From: Acidobacteriota bacterium
GTDB taxonomy: Bacteria; Pseudomonadota; Alphaproteobacteria; Caulobacterales; Hyphomonadaceae
Direction: 5' to 3'
NCBI GenBank assembly: GCA_016712445.1
Contig: JADJRB010000003.1
Span: forward strand, 124,001 to 188,000
DNA: 64,000 nucleotides
Position numbers and translations under genes: made by a program. This document shows, piece by piece, positions 26,996-35,724 of this stretch (position 1 is the stretch's first letter; the number at the start of each line of letters is the position of its first letter). The notes below the pieces were generated by a model. It had not been told where the DNA came from and made no database searches. It saw only the letters and a program-made list of their open reading frames with translations.

Positions 26996-27856
26996 TCAGC
27001 GCCCCTCAGCCCATTTGCGAAGGCCGTCATCCTTCGGATCGCTCAGCACGATCTCCACACGCACGTAGAGATCGCCGGGCGGCGTGAGTTGCACACCCTT
27101 GCCCTTCAGCCGCAGCTGGGCGCCGGTATTGGTGCCGGCAGGGACCTTCAACGAAACCGGCCCGGACGGCGTGCGCGCCTCGACCGTGCCGCCGAGCACC
27201 GCCGTGCGAAGGTCGACACTGAGCGCCATGCGGAGGTCTTTGCCGTCGCGCGTCCACACCGGGCTCGCCAGCACGTCGACTTCCAGCAGGGCGTCACCCG
27301 GGGCGCCGCCCGAGGGCGACGGCTGACCCTGGCTCTTCAGGCGCAGGACCTGGCCGCTGGTAATCCCGGCGGGAATGTTCACGTCCAGCGCGCTGCCATC
27401 GGCCATCGACATGCGCCGCCGCGCGCCGGTGACGGCATCCTCGAACGCAATCTCGACGCGGTATCGCACGTCGCGCCCCTTTTGCGGTCCGGGATTGCGC
27501 CGGCGGGCGCCGCCGCCGAACATGCCGGACAGGATGTCCTCGAATGGATCGCCCTGCGCGCCGAACGGGCTGCCGCCGCTTTCCCAGCGGCCACCCCCGC
27601 CGCCCGGGTAGCCACCTGCAAAGCCGCGCGGATTGCCCTCGCCGTCTATCTCGCCGCGGTCGAACTTTGCCTTCTTCTCGGGATCGCCCAGGATGTCATA
27701 GGCGGCCGAGACGCGCTTGAATTCGTCCGCCTTCTTTTCGTCATTCGGGTGCTGGTCAGGGTGCAAGGCTTTTACCTTGGTCCGGTAAGCCTTCTTGATG
27801 TCAGCTTCGCTGGCTGACTTGGGCACGCCCAGAACTGAATAAGGATCGAGCGCCAC
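26996..27856 (-). CDS. CbpA-like DnaJ co-chaperone
   Basis: A 286-residue protein. GTG 27856 is chosen because GAGGAG precedes it. The J domain covers residues 1-65 (DPYSVLGVPKSAS... with HPD in KALHPDQHPND). A Gly-rich linker and a two-part C-terminal substrate domain follow. The DnaJ zinc finger is missing, so this is the CbpA class rather than DnaJ itself. It stimulates DnaK ATPase. The start lies only 34 bases downstream of the GTA g15 stop on the same strand, so it may be read from the GTA transcript. Confidence 0.9.
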   Translation of the reverse strand: MALDPYSVLGVPKSASEADIKKAYRTKVKALHPDQHPNDEKKADEFKRVSAAYDILGDPEKKAKFDRGEIDGEGNPRGFAGGYPGGGGGRWESGGSPFGAQGDPFEDILSGMFGGGARRRNPGPQKGRDVRYRVEIAFEDAVTGARRRMSMADGSALDVNIPAGITSGQVLRLKSQGQPSPSGGAPGDALLEVDVLASPVWTRDGKDLRMALSVDLRTAVLGGTVEARTPSGPVSLKVPAGTNTGAQLRLKGKGVQLTPPGDLYVRVEIVLSDPKDDGLRKWAEGR

Positions 27857-27890
27857 GACGGGCTCCTCACCGCGATTCCACTTGCTGCGG

Positions 27891-30800
27891 TTACAGGTAA
27901 GGTGATCCGGGCCCGATTGAAAGCCATGGACCTGTGCGGCCATCCGGCGCGAGTCCGGCAACCCTCAGCGCCAGTGTACCGGGCGGCACGGCGCAGGCCG
28001 CAGAGGGCGTTTCGACACGTCCTTCAAAGCCGCTGCCGAAGTCAAACTCCAGCGCGAACCGCCCGTCACTGAGCGCCTCCGGAAAGGTCCAGCTGTCGGC
28101 CACATCGCTGCCCCGGCGAATCCATGTCGCCATTCCCGCCTTTACGCGCAGGTGGCACGGGCGCCATGGCAGCTGCGCCCGGTCCTCGAACACGGCCGTC
28201 TGGCTGCTCCCCGCCCCCGGCGTGGTCCATATCAGCTCTGCGCCTCGCTCCAGCGCCGAGACGTCCGCTCGCACGACCGCCGTGTCGAGCCGCACCAGCC
28301 GCGCGCCGACGTCCGCCGCCGCATTGACGCTGCCGCCCTGTCCCCTGAGCAGCCCTGTGAGCCGCCAGCAATCCGGCCCGGTCAACTCAGCCTCTCGGAA
28401 CTGAACCAGCTCCCAGCCCTCCACGGTCTCCAGCAAGGCAGCATTGCCGCCCGCCAGCACCGACGCCGCCGGAAGGCTCGACCAGGCCTCCACCGGTCCG
28501 GTGACCTCGAGCACGCCGGCCTTGTCCCAGCGACCTTCCACCCCCGCTCCGACCGGTGCGCGTAGACGCCCGATGATGGCCGGCACCTCGATCCATGCGC
28601 GCGCGCGCAGGTCATCCAATTCCGGCCCGGCCAGCACATTCAACGCGCCGGGCCAGGGATCGGAAAACGCCGCCACCAGCGGACCATCGCCCGCGATCCC
28701 GGTGCCCGCCGGCGCGTCGATCACGACGAGATCCGGCTCGGGAAAGACCGGTGCCGGACCAGGCGCTGCGCCTGGACTCACCGACCGTGTCCGCGCCAGA
28801 AGCGGCAGCGCTTCGGCCAGCGTGAAGGTGCGCGTCGTTCCGGCATCCACGGCTGCTTCGATCCTCCAGACGGTCTCATCATCGAGGCGCAGGAGGTCCC
28901 CCGGCTCGAGCATCGCCAGCGCGGGACCGCCAACAATCTCTGCAGAAACGGTCCGCGCGGAGCGGGCCAGCAATTGCGCAGCGACAGCCTCGGCGCGCGT
29001 CTGCGACAGCGCAAGCGGCAAGACTAGGTCGGCCACGAGGCGCGCATCGCCATTGCTGCGGCGCGCCTCAGCCACCATAGGTTCATGATCCTTGTCCGGA
29101 TCAATGCAGGTCAGCCGCAGGCGTGCGGGCGACTTGTCCATCAACTGGCGCGTGCGCAGCGGCGCGTCGCTGATCAGGCCGCTCGCCACGCCAGTCGCAA
29201 CAGCGTCGTCTGCCATGCGGAATGCCAGACCGCCCGGCCGTTCGACGACTTCAAAATTGAACGCTGCCTGCAGTGGTTCCAGCGCCGCCCGCACGGACGA
29301 AACACCGTCCAGCACATAGCCCTCCACCAGGCCGTCGAGCGCACGCGTGTCGGCGCCCTCCACGCCGCCCGCTGCGCAGATCGCCGCGACGACTTCCGCG
29401 AGCGGCGCGAGCCCCGACCGCCCGTTCAGCCAGTGCCCGCGCGCCCAGTTTGCGCCGTCGCCCCAGACATCCGCGCGCAACGGCCAGGCCGGAAACGGCC
29501 GCGCGTCCCATGCCCACACATGCGCCGACTCGACATGCCCCCCCGCCTCGAAATGCCCCAGCGCCGCCGCAAGGAGGCGCGCCTGCATGACGTCATCCCG
29601 CGCGCCGGTGGAGAAAGGGGGCAAGCCGCTTTCCGTGCTCTTCGGATCGAAGAACAGGTTCGGCGCATTTCCCGCCTTGTCGACCGCTGCGAAGCCGATC
29701 TCGGAGAACCGTAGTGGCTTGACGCCCGGCTCCCACGCGGTCGGCACCGCCGCGCGCACGCCGCCCGGCCGCGGATAGTGAAGCGCGCCGGCCCATCCCG
29801 CGAGGTCTTTGGCGCGAAACACCCAATCCTCGCCATGCGCCGTGTCGATGATCGGCGTACGCACCTGCGCCGCGCGGTGTTCGTCGCTGGCATAATACCA
29901 GTCATACGCCTCTCCGCCCTGCAGCTGGGCGGCGAGATAGTCCGCATCGTCCGCCGCCTGGAATCCCGCCACCCGGTCGAGGTGATTCTCACCGTCCCGC
30001 CAGTCGCCCATCGGTGGATACCAGTCGATCCCCACAAATCCGACAGCGTCATGCGCCCAGAATGCGTCCAGCGGGAACAGCACATCCCCGCTGGCGTCTT
30101 CCGGCACATAGGTGCCGTATTCAGTCCAGTCGGCCGCGTAGGAAACGTCCGCTTCCGGAAGGATCGCCTTCACCTCGTCCGCCAACGCACAAAGAGCTTC
30201 TACAAACGGGAAGGCGCCCGCCTCGTCCCTCACGCGCGTCAGGCCGCGCATTTCGCTGCCAACAAGGAAAGCATCCACGCCGCCCGCGTCTGCGGCCAGC
30301 TGTGCATAGTGCAGGATGAACCGGCGATAGCCGTTGGCGCCTAGCATGAAGGCATCGATCTCTGTCCGCGCGCCTGCGGTCCTATTCGCCTCTACCGTGA
30401 TCCGGCCCCGCCACGGAAAACCCGGCGCATCCACAAGCAGGAACGGCGTCAGCGTCACCTGGTAGCCACGCGTGCGCAGCTCCGCAATTGCATCGCGCAC
30501 GCTGTGATCTGACGGCGTTCCGCCATAGTTCACACGGCCTTGCTCATCCTGCGACACGACATATGCCGCCGCTCGGCTTTCGCCGGCGACGGACCAGTCG
30601 TGTGGCCGCGTCACACGCGCCGGCGTTTCCACGCCCGGCCGGATCTCGCATGTGCCCGCTTCCAGCCCCGACGCGAACCAGCCGGCCGTCAATGCCACAT
30701 GCTCCGCACGCGGCAGGTCTTCACGCAGCTGGTCGAGCGAGACGAGAAAGTCCGCCCGCGCTTCCCCGGTATGGACATTGAGCGGTCGCTCCTCGCCGGG

Positions 30801-31517
30801 TGCGGCCAGCTCGCGCACGATTTCCGTCGCGTAGACGAACTCGCCCGTGGCCGGAATGATGTTCACGCCGGTCACACACTGCGCCAGGTTGGCGGTCTCG
30901 CCCTCGCCCGGCGATCTTAAGACCTCGAACGACAGCTGCGGAATCCGGTCTCCAAACGTGTCGAGCGGCAAATCCTCGAACACGAGATAAGCGACCCCGC
31001 GATAGGCCGGCGCGTCGCCCTCGATCATCTCGATCAGGGGGTCGGCTTCCTGCATCTCCGTGCCCGGATAAAACCGGTACTGCACACCCGACAGATCGAA
31101 CGGCTCGCCATTGGCCCACGCTCTCGAAACCCGTTGCACCGGTCCTTCGCCAAGCGCAACCGCAAGGCTGACCGTATAGCGCGCGGTCTCGACCCGCTGG
31201 CCGCCCTTCCCGCCGGTTCTTCGTGTCGTGCGATGCTCGGTGAAGCGCGACGCCCAGATGAGCTGGCCGCCCACGCGCATCCGGCCGTACACGGACGCAA
31301 TCCCTTCTCCCTCCGCCGCGCCCATCACGTGCAGGGCTTTCACGCGCGGCCCTTCGACCGGCGCTGCGAAATAGCCATCGATCGCCTGTCCGGCGAGCGA
31401 GCCCACTGCCCGCCCGATGGCGGCGCCGGTGATTGTGCGACCCAGCAATGCAACGCCCTGAGGCAACAGGCGCTGGCCGATCGCTGCGCCCGCCTGCGAA
31501 AGAATGATCTGGGCCAT
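27891..31517 (-). CDS. GTA g15-type tail tip / host-specificity protein
   Basis: A 1208-residue protein, near the length of Rhodobacter capsulatus GTA g15 (about 1300). An N-terminal hydrophobic region (GAAIGRAVGSLAGQAIDG) is followed by a GTA TIM-barrel-like domain (IGFVGIDWYPPMGDWRDGENH and the GGEAYDWYYASDEH region are its hallmark), then baseplate-like domains. It forms the tail tip that contacts the recipient cell. It is the last GTA gene. The start lies 3 bases after the g14 stop. A DnaJ gene follows 34 bases later. Confidence 0.93.
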   Translation of the reverse strand: MAQIILSQAGAAIGQRLLPQGVALLGRTITGAAIGRAVGSLAGQAIDGYFAAPVEGPRVKALHVMGAAEGEGIASVYGRMRVGGQLIWASRFTEHRTTRRTGGKGGQRVETARYTVSLAVALGEGPVQRVSRAWANGEPFDLSGVQYRFYPGTEMQEADPLIEMIEGDAPAYRGVAYLVFEDLPLDTFGDRIPQLSFEVLRSPGEGETANLAQCVTGVNIIPATGEFVYATEIVRELAAPGEERPLNVHTGEARADFLVSLDQLREDLPRAEHVALTAGWFASGLEAGTCEIRPGVETPARVTRPHDWSVAGESRAAAYVVSQDEQGRVNYGGTPSDHSVRDAIAELRTRGYQVTLTPFLLVDAPGFPWRGRITVEANRTAGARTEIDAFMLGANGYRRFILHYAQLAADAGGVDAFLVGSEMRGLTRVRDEAGAFPFVEALCALADEVKAILPEADVSYAADWTEYGTYVPEDASGDVLFPLDAFWAHDAVGFVGIDWYPPMGDWRDGENHLDRVAGFQAADDADYLAAQLQGGEAYDWYYASDEHRAAQVRTPIIDTAHGEDWVFRAKDLAGWAGALHYPRPGGVRAAVPTAWEPGVKPLRFSEIGFAAVDKAGNAPNLFFDPKSTESGLPPFSTGARDDVMQARLLAAALGHFEAGGHVESAHVWAWDARPFPAWPLRADVWGDGANWARGHWLNGRSGLAPLAEVVAAICAAGGVEGADTRALDGLVEGYVLDGVSSVRAALEPLQAAFNFEVVERPGGLAFRMADDAVATGVASGLISDAPLRTRQLMDKSPARLRLTCIDPDKDHEPMVAEARRSNGDARLVADLVLPLALSQTRAEAVAAQLLARSARTVSAEIVGGPALAMLEPGDLLRLDDETVWRIEAAVDAGTTRTFTLAEALPLLARTRSVSPGAAPGPAPVFPEPDLVVIDAPAGTGIAGDGPLVAAFSDPWPGALNVLAGPELDDLRARAWIEVPAIIGRLRAPVGAGVEGRWDKAGVLEVTGPVEAWSSLPAASVLAGGNAALLETVEGWELVQFREAELTGPDCWRLTGLLRGQGGSVNAAADVGARLVRLDTAVVRADVSALERGAELIWTTPGAGSSQTAVFEDRAQLPWRPCHLRVKAGMATWIRRGSDVADSWTFPEALSDGRFALEFDFGSGFEGRVETPSAACAVPPGTLALRVAGLAPDGRTGPWLSIGPGSPYL

Positions 31518-31520
31518 GCT

Positions 31521-31952
31521 TCAGTCCTCCAATCCCGGAAATGCGAAGGCCGCCACCACGCGCCGCGCCCACCAGGGCGACAGCCGCGTTTCGGTCACGC
31601 ACCGCCCCCAATACGCGTGGACCAGCGCACCTGCCCCGCTCGCCACGCCGCAATGTTTCGCCGGCACCCCCATCCCCATACGGAACACCAGCACATCGCC
31701 CGCCGAAGCGCCGCCGGGCGCAATCTCCACAAGATGCCGCCGGGCGGCGTCCAGCAACGTCTCTTCGCCCAGCGCCTCCGCCCAATTCGGCGTATAGGGC
31801 GGCGCCCGCTCCGGCTCCGCGCCGACGAGTTCGCGCCAGATGCCACGCACCAGCCCGAGACAATCGCAGCCTGCGCCTTTCAGGCTTGCCTGATGGCAAT
31901 AAGGCGTGCCGATCCAGGCACGGGCGGCACGCACAATCTCGCTCCGCATCAT
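31521..31952 (-). CDS. GTA g14-type NlpC/P60 cell-wall peptidase
   Basis: A 143-residue protein with the NlpC/P60 catalytic Cys in KGAGCDCLGLVRG, the His in VHAYWGRC and a second His in KHCGVAS. It is the tail-associated peptidoglycan hydrolase that opens the recipient wall for DNA entry. Two ATGs (31952, 31949) are in frame. The start overlaps the g13 stop by 4 bases. Confidence 0.92.
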   Translation of the reverse strand: MMRSEIVRAARAWIGTPYCHQASLKGAGCDCLGLVRGIWRELVGAEPERAPPYTPNWAEALGEETLLDAARRHLVEIAPGGASAGDVLVFRMGMGVPAKHCGVASGAGALVHAYWGRCVTETRLSPWWARRVVAAFAFPGLED

Positions 31953-32596
31953 CGCCGCCCCCCGGTGTTGCCGGTCGCAGGTGGTCCGGAAACCAGCGCC
32001 TCCGTACCCGGAAGGTGCGGGAATCCCCGGAAGTTTCCCGTGTTCGCGAACATATCCCGGCAGGTCTCGAACCTGTGGTCACATACCGCTCCCGGAAAGG
32101 CAGTGAGATCGACGCCGCACCGCGCATCGCCAAGGCTCGCATCACACCGGCGCGCATAGACGCGCCCCACCGGCCGCTCCAGATCCGCCTTCAGCGAAAC
32201 GAGCTCCGCTTCGAAGCCGGCTGTGCCCCGCCGCAGCCGCGTCAGCTGCCCGCTCCAGACATGCACGTGATGCGCCGGCGTCATCCAGTCCACGCGCAAG
32301 ACGTCAATCTTCGCCTCATCCCACAAGCCCGCATCGAGATCGCCTTCCGTGATCCCGTCATGCACCAGCGCGCCGCGCGCCTCCGCCTGACCGGGCGCCA
32401 GCGAAACGGTCGCTGCAAACCGCACCCCGTCCAGCGAACCGCCAGGCTCATGCGTGCGGCCTGCCACCGTCAGTGGCTGGTCATGCTCGGTTACGGCCAG
32501 AACCGTTCCATCCCGCCGGGTCAGCGTCCAGCAGAGGCAAGTGGTCGTCACGCCGCTCGCCAGATCAATAGCGAAATCTGTATCGACAGGTTTCAT
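31949..32596 (-). CDS. GTA g13-type tail hub protein (DUF2163)
   Basis: A 215-residue protein of the DUF2163 / BR0599 family. Four cysteines near the C-terminus (RRCDASLGDARCGVDL and CDHRFETCRDMF) form a metal site; the R. capsulatus hub was reported to bind an iron-sulfur cluster. The N-terminal domain joins the distal tail ring. It lies between g12 and g14, with ATGA overlap to g14. Confidence 0.92.
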   Translation of the reverse strand: MKPVDTDFAIDLASGVTTTCLCWTLTRRDGTVLAVTEHDQPLTVAGRTHEPGGSLDGVRFAATVSLAPGQAEARGALVHDGITEGDLDAGLWDEAKIDVLRVDWMTPAHHVHVWSGQLTRLRRGTAGFEAELVSLKADLERPVGRVYARRCDASLGDARCGVDLTAFPGAVCDHRFETCRDMFANTGNFRGFPHLPGTEALVSGPPATGNTGGRR

Positions 32597-32600
32597 CCGG

Positions 32601-33218
32601 TCACCCGATCAGCTCAATCAGAGGTACACGGATCACGCGGCCCGCGCCGAATCCTTCCAGGTTCACATCCAGCCGGTCCGTGTCGAAGCGCACGGGACAA
32701 TCGAACACGTATCCGGCTGACACCACGGCGCCCGCTTCCGGCGCATCGACCAGCGTCACGATGCCGGTCGTGAGGTCTGTGCTGGCCGCCACTTCAACGC
32801 CATCCACCGCCACGCGCACCGATCCCGCAACCGGCTTCCAGATCCGCCGCCGCCAGTCGCCATAAGCCTTCACCAGCGCGAACGAGACCGTTTCGCCATC
32901 GCCGTCGCCGATCACCTGGTCAAGCGGGGCCGGCTCGGCGCCAGGCGCGCAGGAACGATCATCCAGCCGGTCCCGGAACCGGAACCCGTGCAGCCGCCCG
33001 CCCCGCGCCTCGAAGAACGCCGTCATCGCCTGCAGCGCGTCCAGCCGCGTCGCCGCGCTGCCAATTTCCCACCGCCGGCGAGACCCCGCCCAGACAGCAT
33101 TGCGCGCCTCGCCGCCGCCTGCCAGCGGCACAACTTCGACGCGCCGCTCCGGTCCGCCGCTCGCCGACAGTGCCAGCGCCATCGGCAAGCTCACTTCGTG
33201 AAATTGCGCCAGACTCAC
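32601..33218 (-). CDS. GTA g12-type distal tail protein (DUF2460)
   Basis: A 205-residue protein starting with GTG 33218, overlapping the g11 stop (GTGA). The N-terminal F-H-E-V-S-L-P pattern, the RRRWEIGSAATRLDALQAMTAFFEARGGRLHGFRFRD segment and the TGIVTL region are typical of DUF2460 tail proteins. It links the tail tube to the hub. Confidence 0.92.
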   Translation of the reverse strand: MSLAQFHEVSLPMALALSASGGPERRVEVVPLAGGGEARNAVWAGSRRRWEIGSAATRLDALQAMTAFFEARGGRLHGFRFRDRLDDRSCAPGAEPAPLDQVIGDGDGETVSFALVKAYGDWRRRIWKPVAGSVRVAVDGVEVAASTDLTTGIVTLVDAPEAGAVVSAGYVFDCPVRFDTDRLDVNLEGFGAGRVIRVPLIELIG

Positions 33219-33583
33219 AGGAAGCGGCCTCCGCCCTGAACCATGCGGGCCAGCAGCGCAGCAATCGCGCCGCTGTTGCCGAGCGCGCCGCGTTCATCCG
33301 TGCCCGGCGCAAAGTTGAAGCTCGCTGATACCGAACTTCCCGGCGCGCTCCGCAGGATCAGCGCCTCCGCCGCTACCCGCGCGATGTCACGCAGAACGGC
33401 GTCCGCCATCTTGCGGAAATCGAGCTCGCCCGACCGTGCGGCTTCGCCCAGCGACACGCTGATCCGTTCGCCCGCCTGCCCGAAAGCATCCGCCAGCGCG
33501 TCCGCCGCCTGCCGCCCGGGGCCATCCGCCAGCTCCGCCAGCGCGCGTCCGGCGCCCTGCAACCCACCATCCATATCCGTCAT
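33215..33583 (-). CDS. GTA g11-type short tape-measure protein
   Basis: A 122-residue protein, mostly helical (ALADAFGQAGERISVSLGEAARSGELDFRKMADAVLRDIARVAAEAL is the core), ending in a Gly-rich region. Tape length sets tail length. This is shorter than the R. capsulatus protein (about 200 residues), so a shorter tail may be expected. The start overlaps the g10.1 stop by 4 bases and the stop overlaps the g12 start. Confidence 0.85.
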   Translation of the reverse strand: MTDMDGGLQGAGRALAELADGPGRQAADALADAFGQAGERISVSLGEAARSGELDFRKMADAVLRDIARVAAEALILRSAPGSSVSASFNFAPGTDERGALGNSGAIAALLARMVQGGGRFL

Positions 33584-33759
33584 CCGTCCTGCTCCTCCCT
33601 GTCCGGGTACCGCCTCATCAAACCTTCAAGGTCGCGCCGGGCCGCGCCGGCGCTATCGCCCGCCAGCCAGCGCCATTCGCGCACGCTGAGGCGCCAGAAC
33701 GCGCCGGGTGCCACCCCAGCCGCCAGCGCCGCGCGCAACATTTCGCCCCATGGCAACAT
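33580..33759 (-). CDS. GTA g10.1-type tail assembly chaperone, 59 residues
   Basis: A 59-residue ORF, read by translation of the minus strand from ATG 33759: MLPWGEMLRAALAAGVAP, then a WRLSVREWRWLAG motif, and a charged end with YPDREEQDG. The sequence and position match the small DUF2376-type tail assembly chaperone of GTA clusters. The start overlaps the g10 stop by one base (TGATG), and the stop overlaps the g11 start by 4 bases. Confidence 0.85.
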   Translation of the reverse strand: MLPWGEMLRAALAAGVAPGAFWRLSVREWRWLAGDSAGAARRDLEGLMRRYPDREEQDG

Positions 33760-34052
33760 CAGCCCGCCAGCCCCAGCCGGAACGCCTGCGCCACGGCCTG
33801 CGCAGCCTCCCCCGCGCTCACCTCAGCGTTCGCCAGCCTCGATGCCGCCTCCGTCTCCCCACCGCCGCGCAGCAAGGCTGCCAGCACAAGCAACAGGTCC
33901 GCCGCGCTCAGCGCCCGCAGCCGGATCTCCAGCTCACTGATCCGTGTACAGCCGAGCGCAGTCTCGATCTCGGCCAACGCCCCGAGCGTCAGGCACAGCC
34001 GCCGATCGGCGCCGTCCATCCGCAACGCCACTTCGCCCCGCGCGCCGTTCAT
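33759..34052 (-). CDS. GTA g10-type tail chaperone-like protein
   Basis: A 97-residue protein. ATG 34052 is chosen: it overlaps the g9 stop as ATGA, and the long upstream extension is a shadow of g9. The motif ALRMDGADRRLCLTLGALAEIETALGCTRISELEIRL is the GTA-gp10 family pattern. The likely role is in tail assembly with g10.1, by analogy to phage tail assembly chaperones. Confidence 0.88.
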   Translation of the reverse strand: MNGARGEVALRMDGADRRLCLTLGALAEIETALGCTRISELEIRLRALSAADLLLVLAALLRGGGETEAASRLANAEVSAGEAAQAVAQAFRLGLAG

Positions 34053-34462
34053 GACAGCGCCTCGAAGCTGAGCGCACCCGCGCTCTCCAGCGTCACGGCA
34101 AACTCCGCTTCGCCGTCGTGCGCCCCGCTCCAGCTCAGCTCGGCGATGACGAAACTGCCCTCCAGCACACCGAAGTCCGGCAGGATCATCTGCCACACCG
34201 GCGCTTCGCCGCCGAAGAACGCGCTGCGCATGCGCGCATCCGAAGCCGCGTCCCTGAACACGCCGCGCCCGCTCACCCTGGCCGCCTTGGTGCCCGCCCC
34301 GCCCAGCAACTCGCGCCCGGCATCCGGGCTGTCGGCGCCAGTCGCATCCACCTGCCCGGCACGCAGCTCGATCCGGCTGGCGCGTATGCCCGCCACGGTC
34401 ACGAAGCCGCCGTCGCCGTCTGAAATCTTGAGCAGGATGTCCCGCCCGCGTTGAGCGCCCAT
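34049..34462 (-). CDS. GTA g9-type major tail tube protein
   Basis: A 137-residue protein of the TP901-1 major tail protein family (GRDILLKISDGDGGFVTVAGIRASRIELRAGQVDATGADS start; VWQMILPDFGVLEGSFVIAEL later). It polymerises into the tail tube. Start and stop both overlap neighbours. Confidence 0.92.
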   Translation of the reverse strand: MGAQRGRDILLKISDGDGGFVTVAGIRASRIELRAGQVDATGADSPDAGRELLGGAGTKAARVSGRGVFRDAASDARMRSAFFGGEAPVWQMILPDFGVLEGSFVIAELSWSGAHDGEAEFAVTLESAGALSFEALS

Positions 34463-34866
34463 CAGGCTGCCTCCTCTGAAATGATCCGGACCCGGAGCAC
34501 ACCGCGAAAGGCGCGGCGGTCCGCCTGACGCATCGCATCGCTGTAAGTCACATGCGCCAGCACGACGCGGCCCTGCGGAAGGGTCCAGTCGGCCCCGTCC
34601 ACCGCCGCCCGCAGCGCGGCCAGCGCTTCACGCGCCTCGCGCACCCCGCCATGGCGCGACGACACCGCTACCGTCACCACATGCTCGCTTGCCTCGCCGC
34701 CTGAGGCGCCGACCGGCCTGCATTCATGCCGCTCGATCCGCGCGAACGGAAAGGCCGGCGCCTCGCTCTCGTCATCATAGATGCGGCCCTCGAAAATTTC
34801 AGAGACACCGGCATCCGCCCGCAGCGCCGTCATCAGCGCCGCGTGCACGCCCGCTTCCGCGCTCAC
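34462..34866 (-). CDS. GTA g8-type tail terminator (DUF3168)
   Basis: A 134-residue protein. GTG 34866 is chosen because it overlaps the g6 stop as GTGA. A 32-residue extension is a shadow of g6. The sequence EIFEGRIYDDESEAPAFPFARIERHE and the C-terminal RAFRGVLRVRIISEE fit DUF3168 tail terminators that cap the tube. It follows g6 directly: no gene for g7 (head-tail adaptor) lies between them. Confidence 0.9.
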   Translation of the reverse strand: MSAEAGVHAALMTALRADAGVSEIFEGRIYDDESEAPAFPFARIERHECRPVGASGGEASEHVVTVAVSSRHGGVREAREALAALRAAVDGADWTLPQGRVVLAHVTYSDAMRQADRRAFRGVLRVRIISEEAA

Positions 34867-35417
34867 AACCGCACCTCCCGGCGCCCCGCCAGCACCGCCG
34901 CTAGCTCGTCCGGCACGCCGCCTCGCCGGTCGCCGCCCGCCAGGTAGGCCGCCTGCCCCCACAGCTTCACGGCGTGCACCAGATCCTCCGGCACATCTGC
35001 CGCCGCGCCATACCCGGCCACAAACGTCACCTCGATTGCGCCGCCCAGCGGCACCACCGGCAGGCCCGCAAACGGCCGCAAACGCAGCCGGCCGCCAAGC
35101 AGCGTGAACCGCCCGGTCAGCAGCTCCTCGCCCCCCTCTGCGTCGACACGCACCACCGACACCAGCGCCTTCGCCGGCCCCGGCCGCAGCTTCACGCCGC
35201 CCCGCAGCAGGCCATGCGGCCAGGCCGCCCAGCGCCGTTTCAGCGTGCGCTCCACGAGCGCCAGTCCGGTCGATGCCTCGACCTGCGCCCGCCCGGCCTT
35301 GATGAGTTCGCCCACCAGCGCATCTTCGGCATTGGTGCCAAGGCGCAGGAAGTCTTTCGCCGCCGCAAGCGTCAAAGGCTCTTCCGCTGGCGGCGTGATA
35401 ACCGTCAGGTCTGTCAT
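34863..35417 (-). CDS. GTA g6-type head-tail connector protein
   Basis: A 184-residue protein of the phage head-tail connector family (phiE125 gp8-like). The N-terminal TLAAAKDFLRLGTNAEDALVGELIKAGRAQVEASTGLALVERTL motif is typical. It forms the ring below the portal. Its stop overlaps the g8 start. The connector partner g7 is missing from its expected place. Confidence 0.9.
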   Translation of the reverse strand: MTDLTVITPPAEEPLTLAAAKDFLRLGTNAEDALVGELIKAGRAQVEASTGLALVERTLKRRWAAWPHGLLRGGVKLRPGPAKALVSVVRVDAEGGEELLTGRFTLLGGRLRLRPFAGLPVVPLGGAIEVTFVAGYGAAADVPEDLVHAVKLWGQAAYLAGGDRRGGVPDELAAVLAGRREVRL

Positions 35418-35487
35418 TCTGGATTGTCCTTACAGGGAGGGGTTGGGCCGCCCCGGTGGGTGAAACACCGGGGCGGTCCGTCCGGGA

Positions 35488-35691
35488 TCAGATCATGTCC
35501 CGGAGCTTCACGATGATGTCGCCGCCGATCGGCAGGCCGACCGTCCGCACGAGTTCGTTGTCGATGCCCGTCTCGGTACCGCGCAGCAGCGACGCCACCG
35601 CTTCGGCCACCTTCGTCGTGAACTCATCCTGCTGCGGCTGCGTCAGCGCCGCCGCCTGCTTGATGATCGCGATGATCACACTCTCAATCAT
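35488..35691 (-). CDS. Small 67-residue protein between capsid and connector genes, unknown
   Basis: A 67-residue ORF (MIESVIIAIIKQAAALTQPQ, then a helix and IDNELVRTVGLPIGGDIIVKLRDMI) lies 33 bases after g5 and 70 bases before g6. It occupies a slot with no counterpart in the standard Rhodobacter GTA order. The predicted helical N-terminus and C-terminal amphipathic strand do not resemble g7. It could be a capsid decoration or scaffold helper, but there is no direct evidence. Confidence 0.6.
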   Translation of the reverse strand: MIESVIIAIIKQAAALTQPQQDEFTTKVAEAVASLLRGTETGIDNELVRTVGLPIGGDIIVKLRDMI

Positions 35692-35724
35692 GTCGTTGTT
35701 TCCTTTGTGGTTCCTGGGAGAAAA

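Noticed and set aside
30721..32157. 478-residue minus-strand frame across g15, g14 and g13
   Set aside because: It runs across three genuine GTA genes in another frame and has no recognisable domain.
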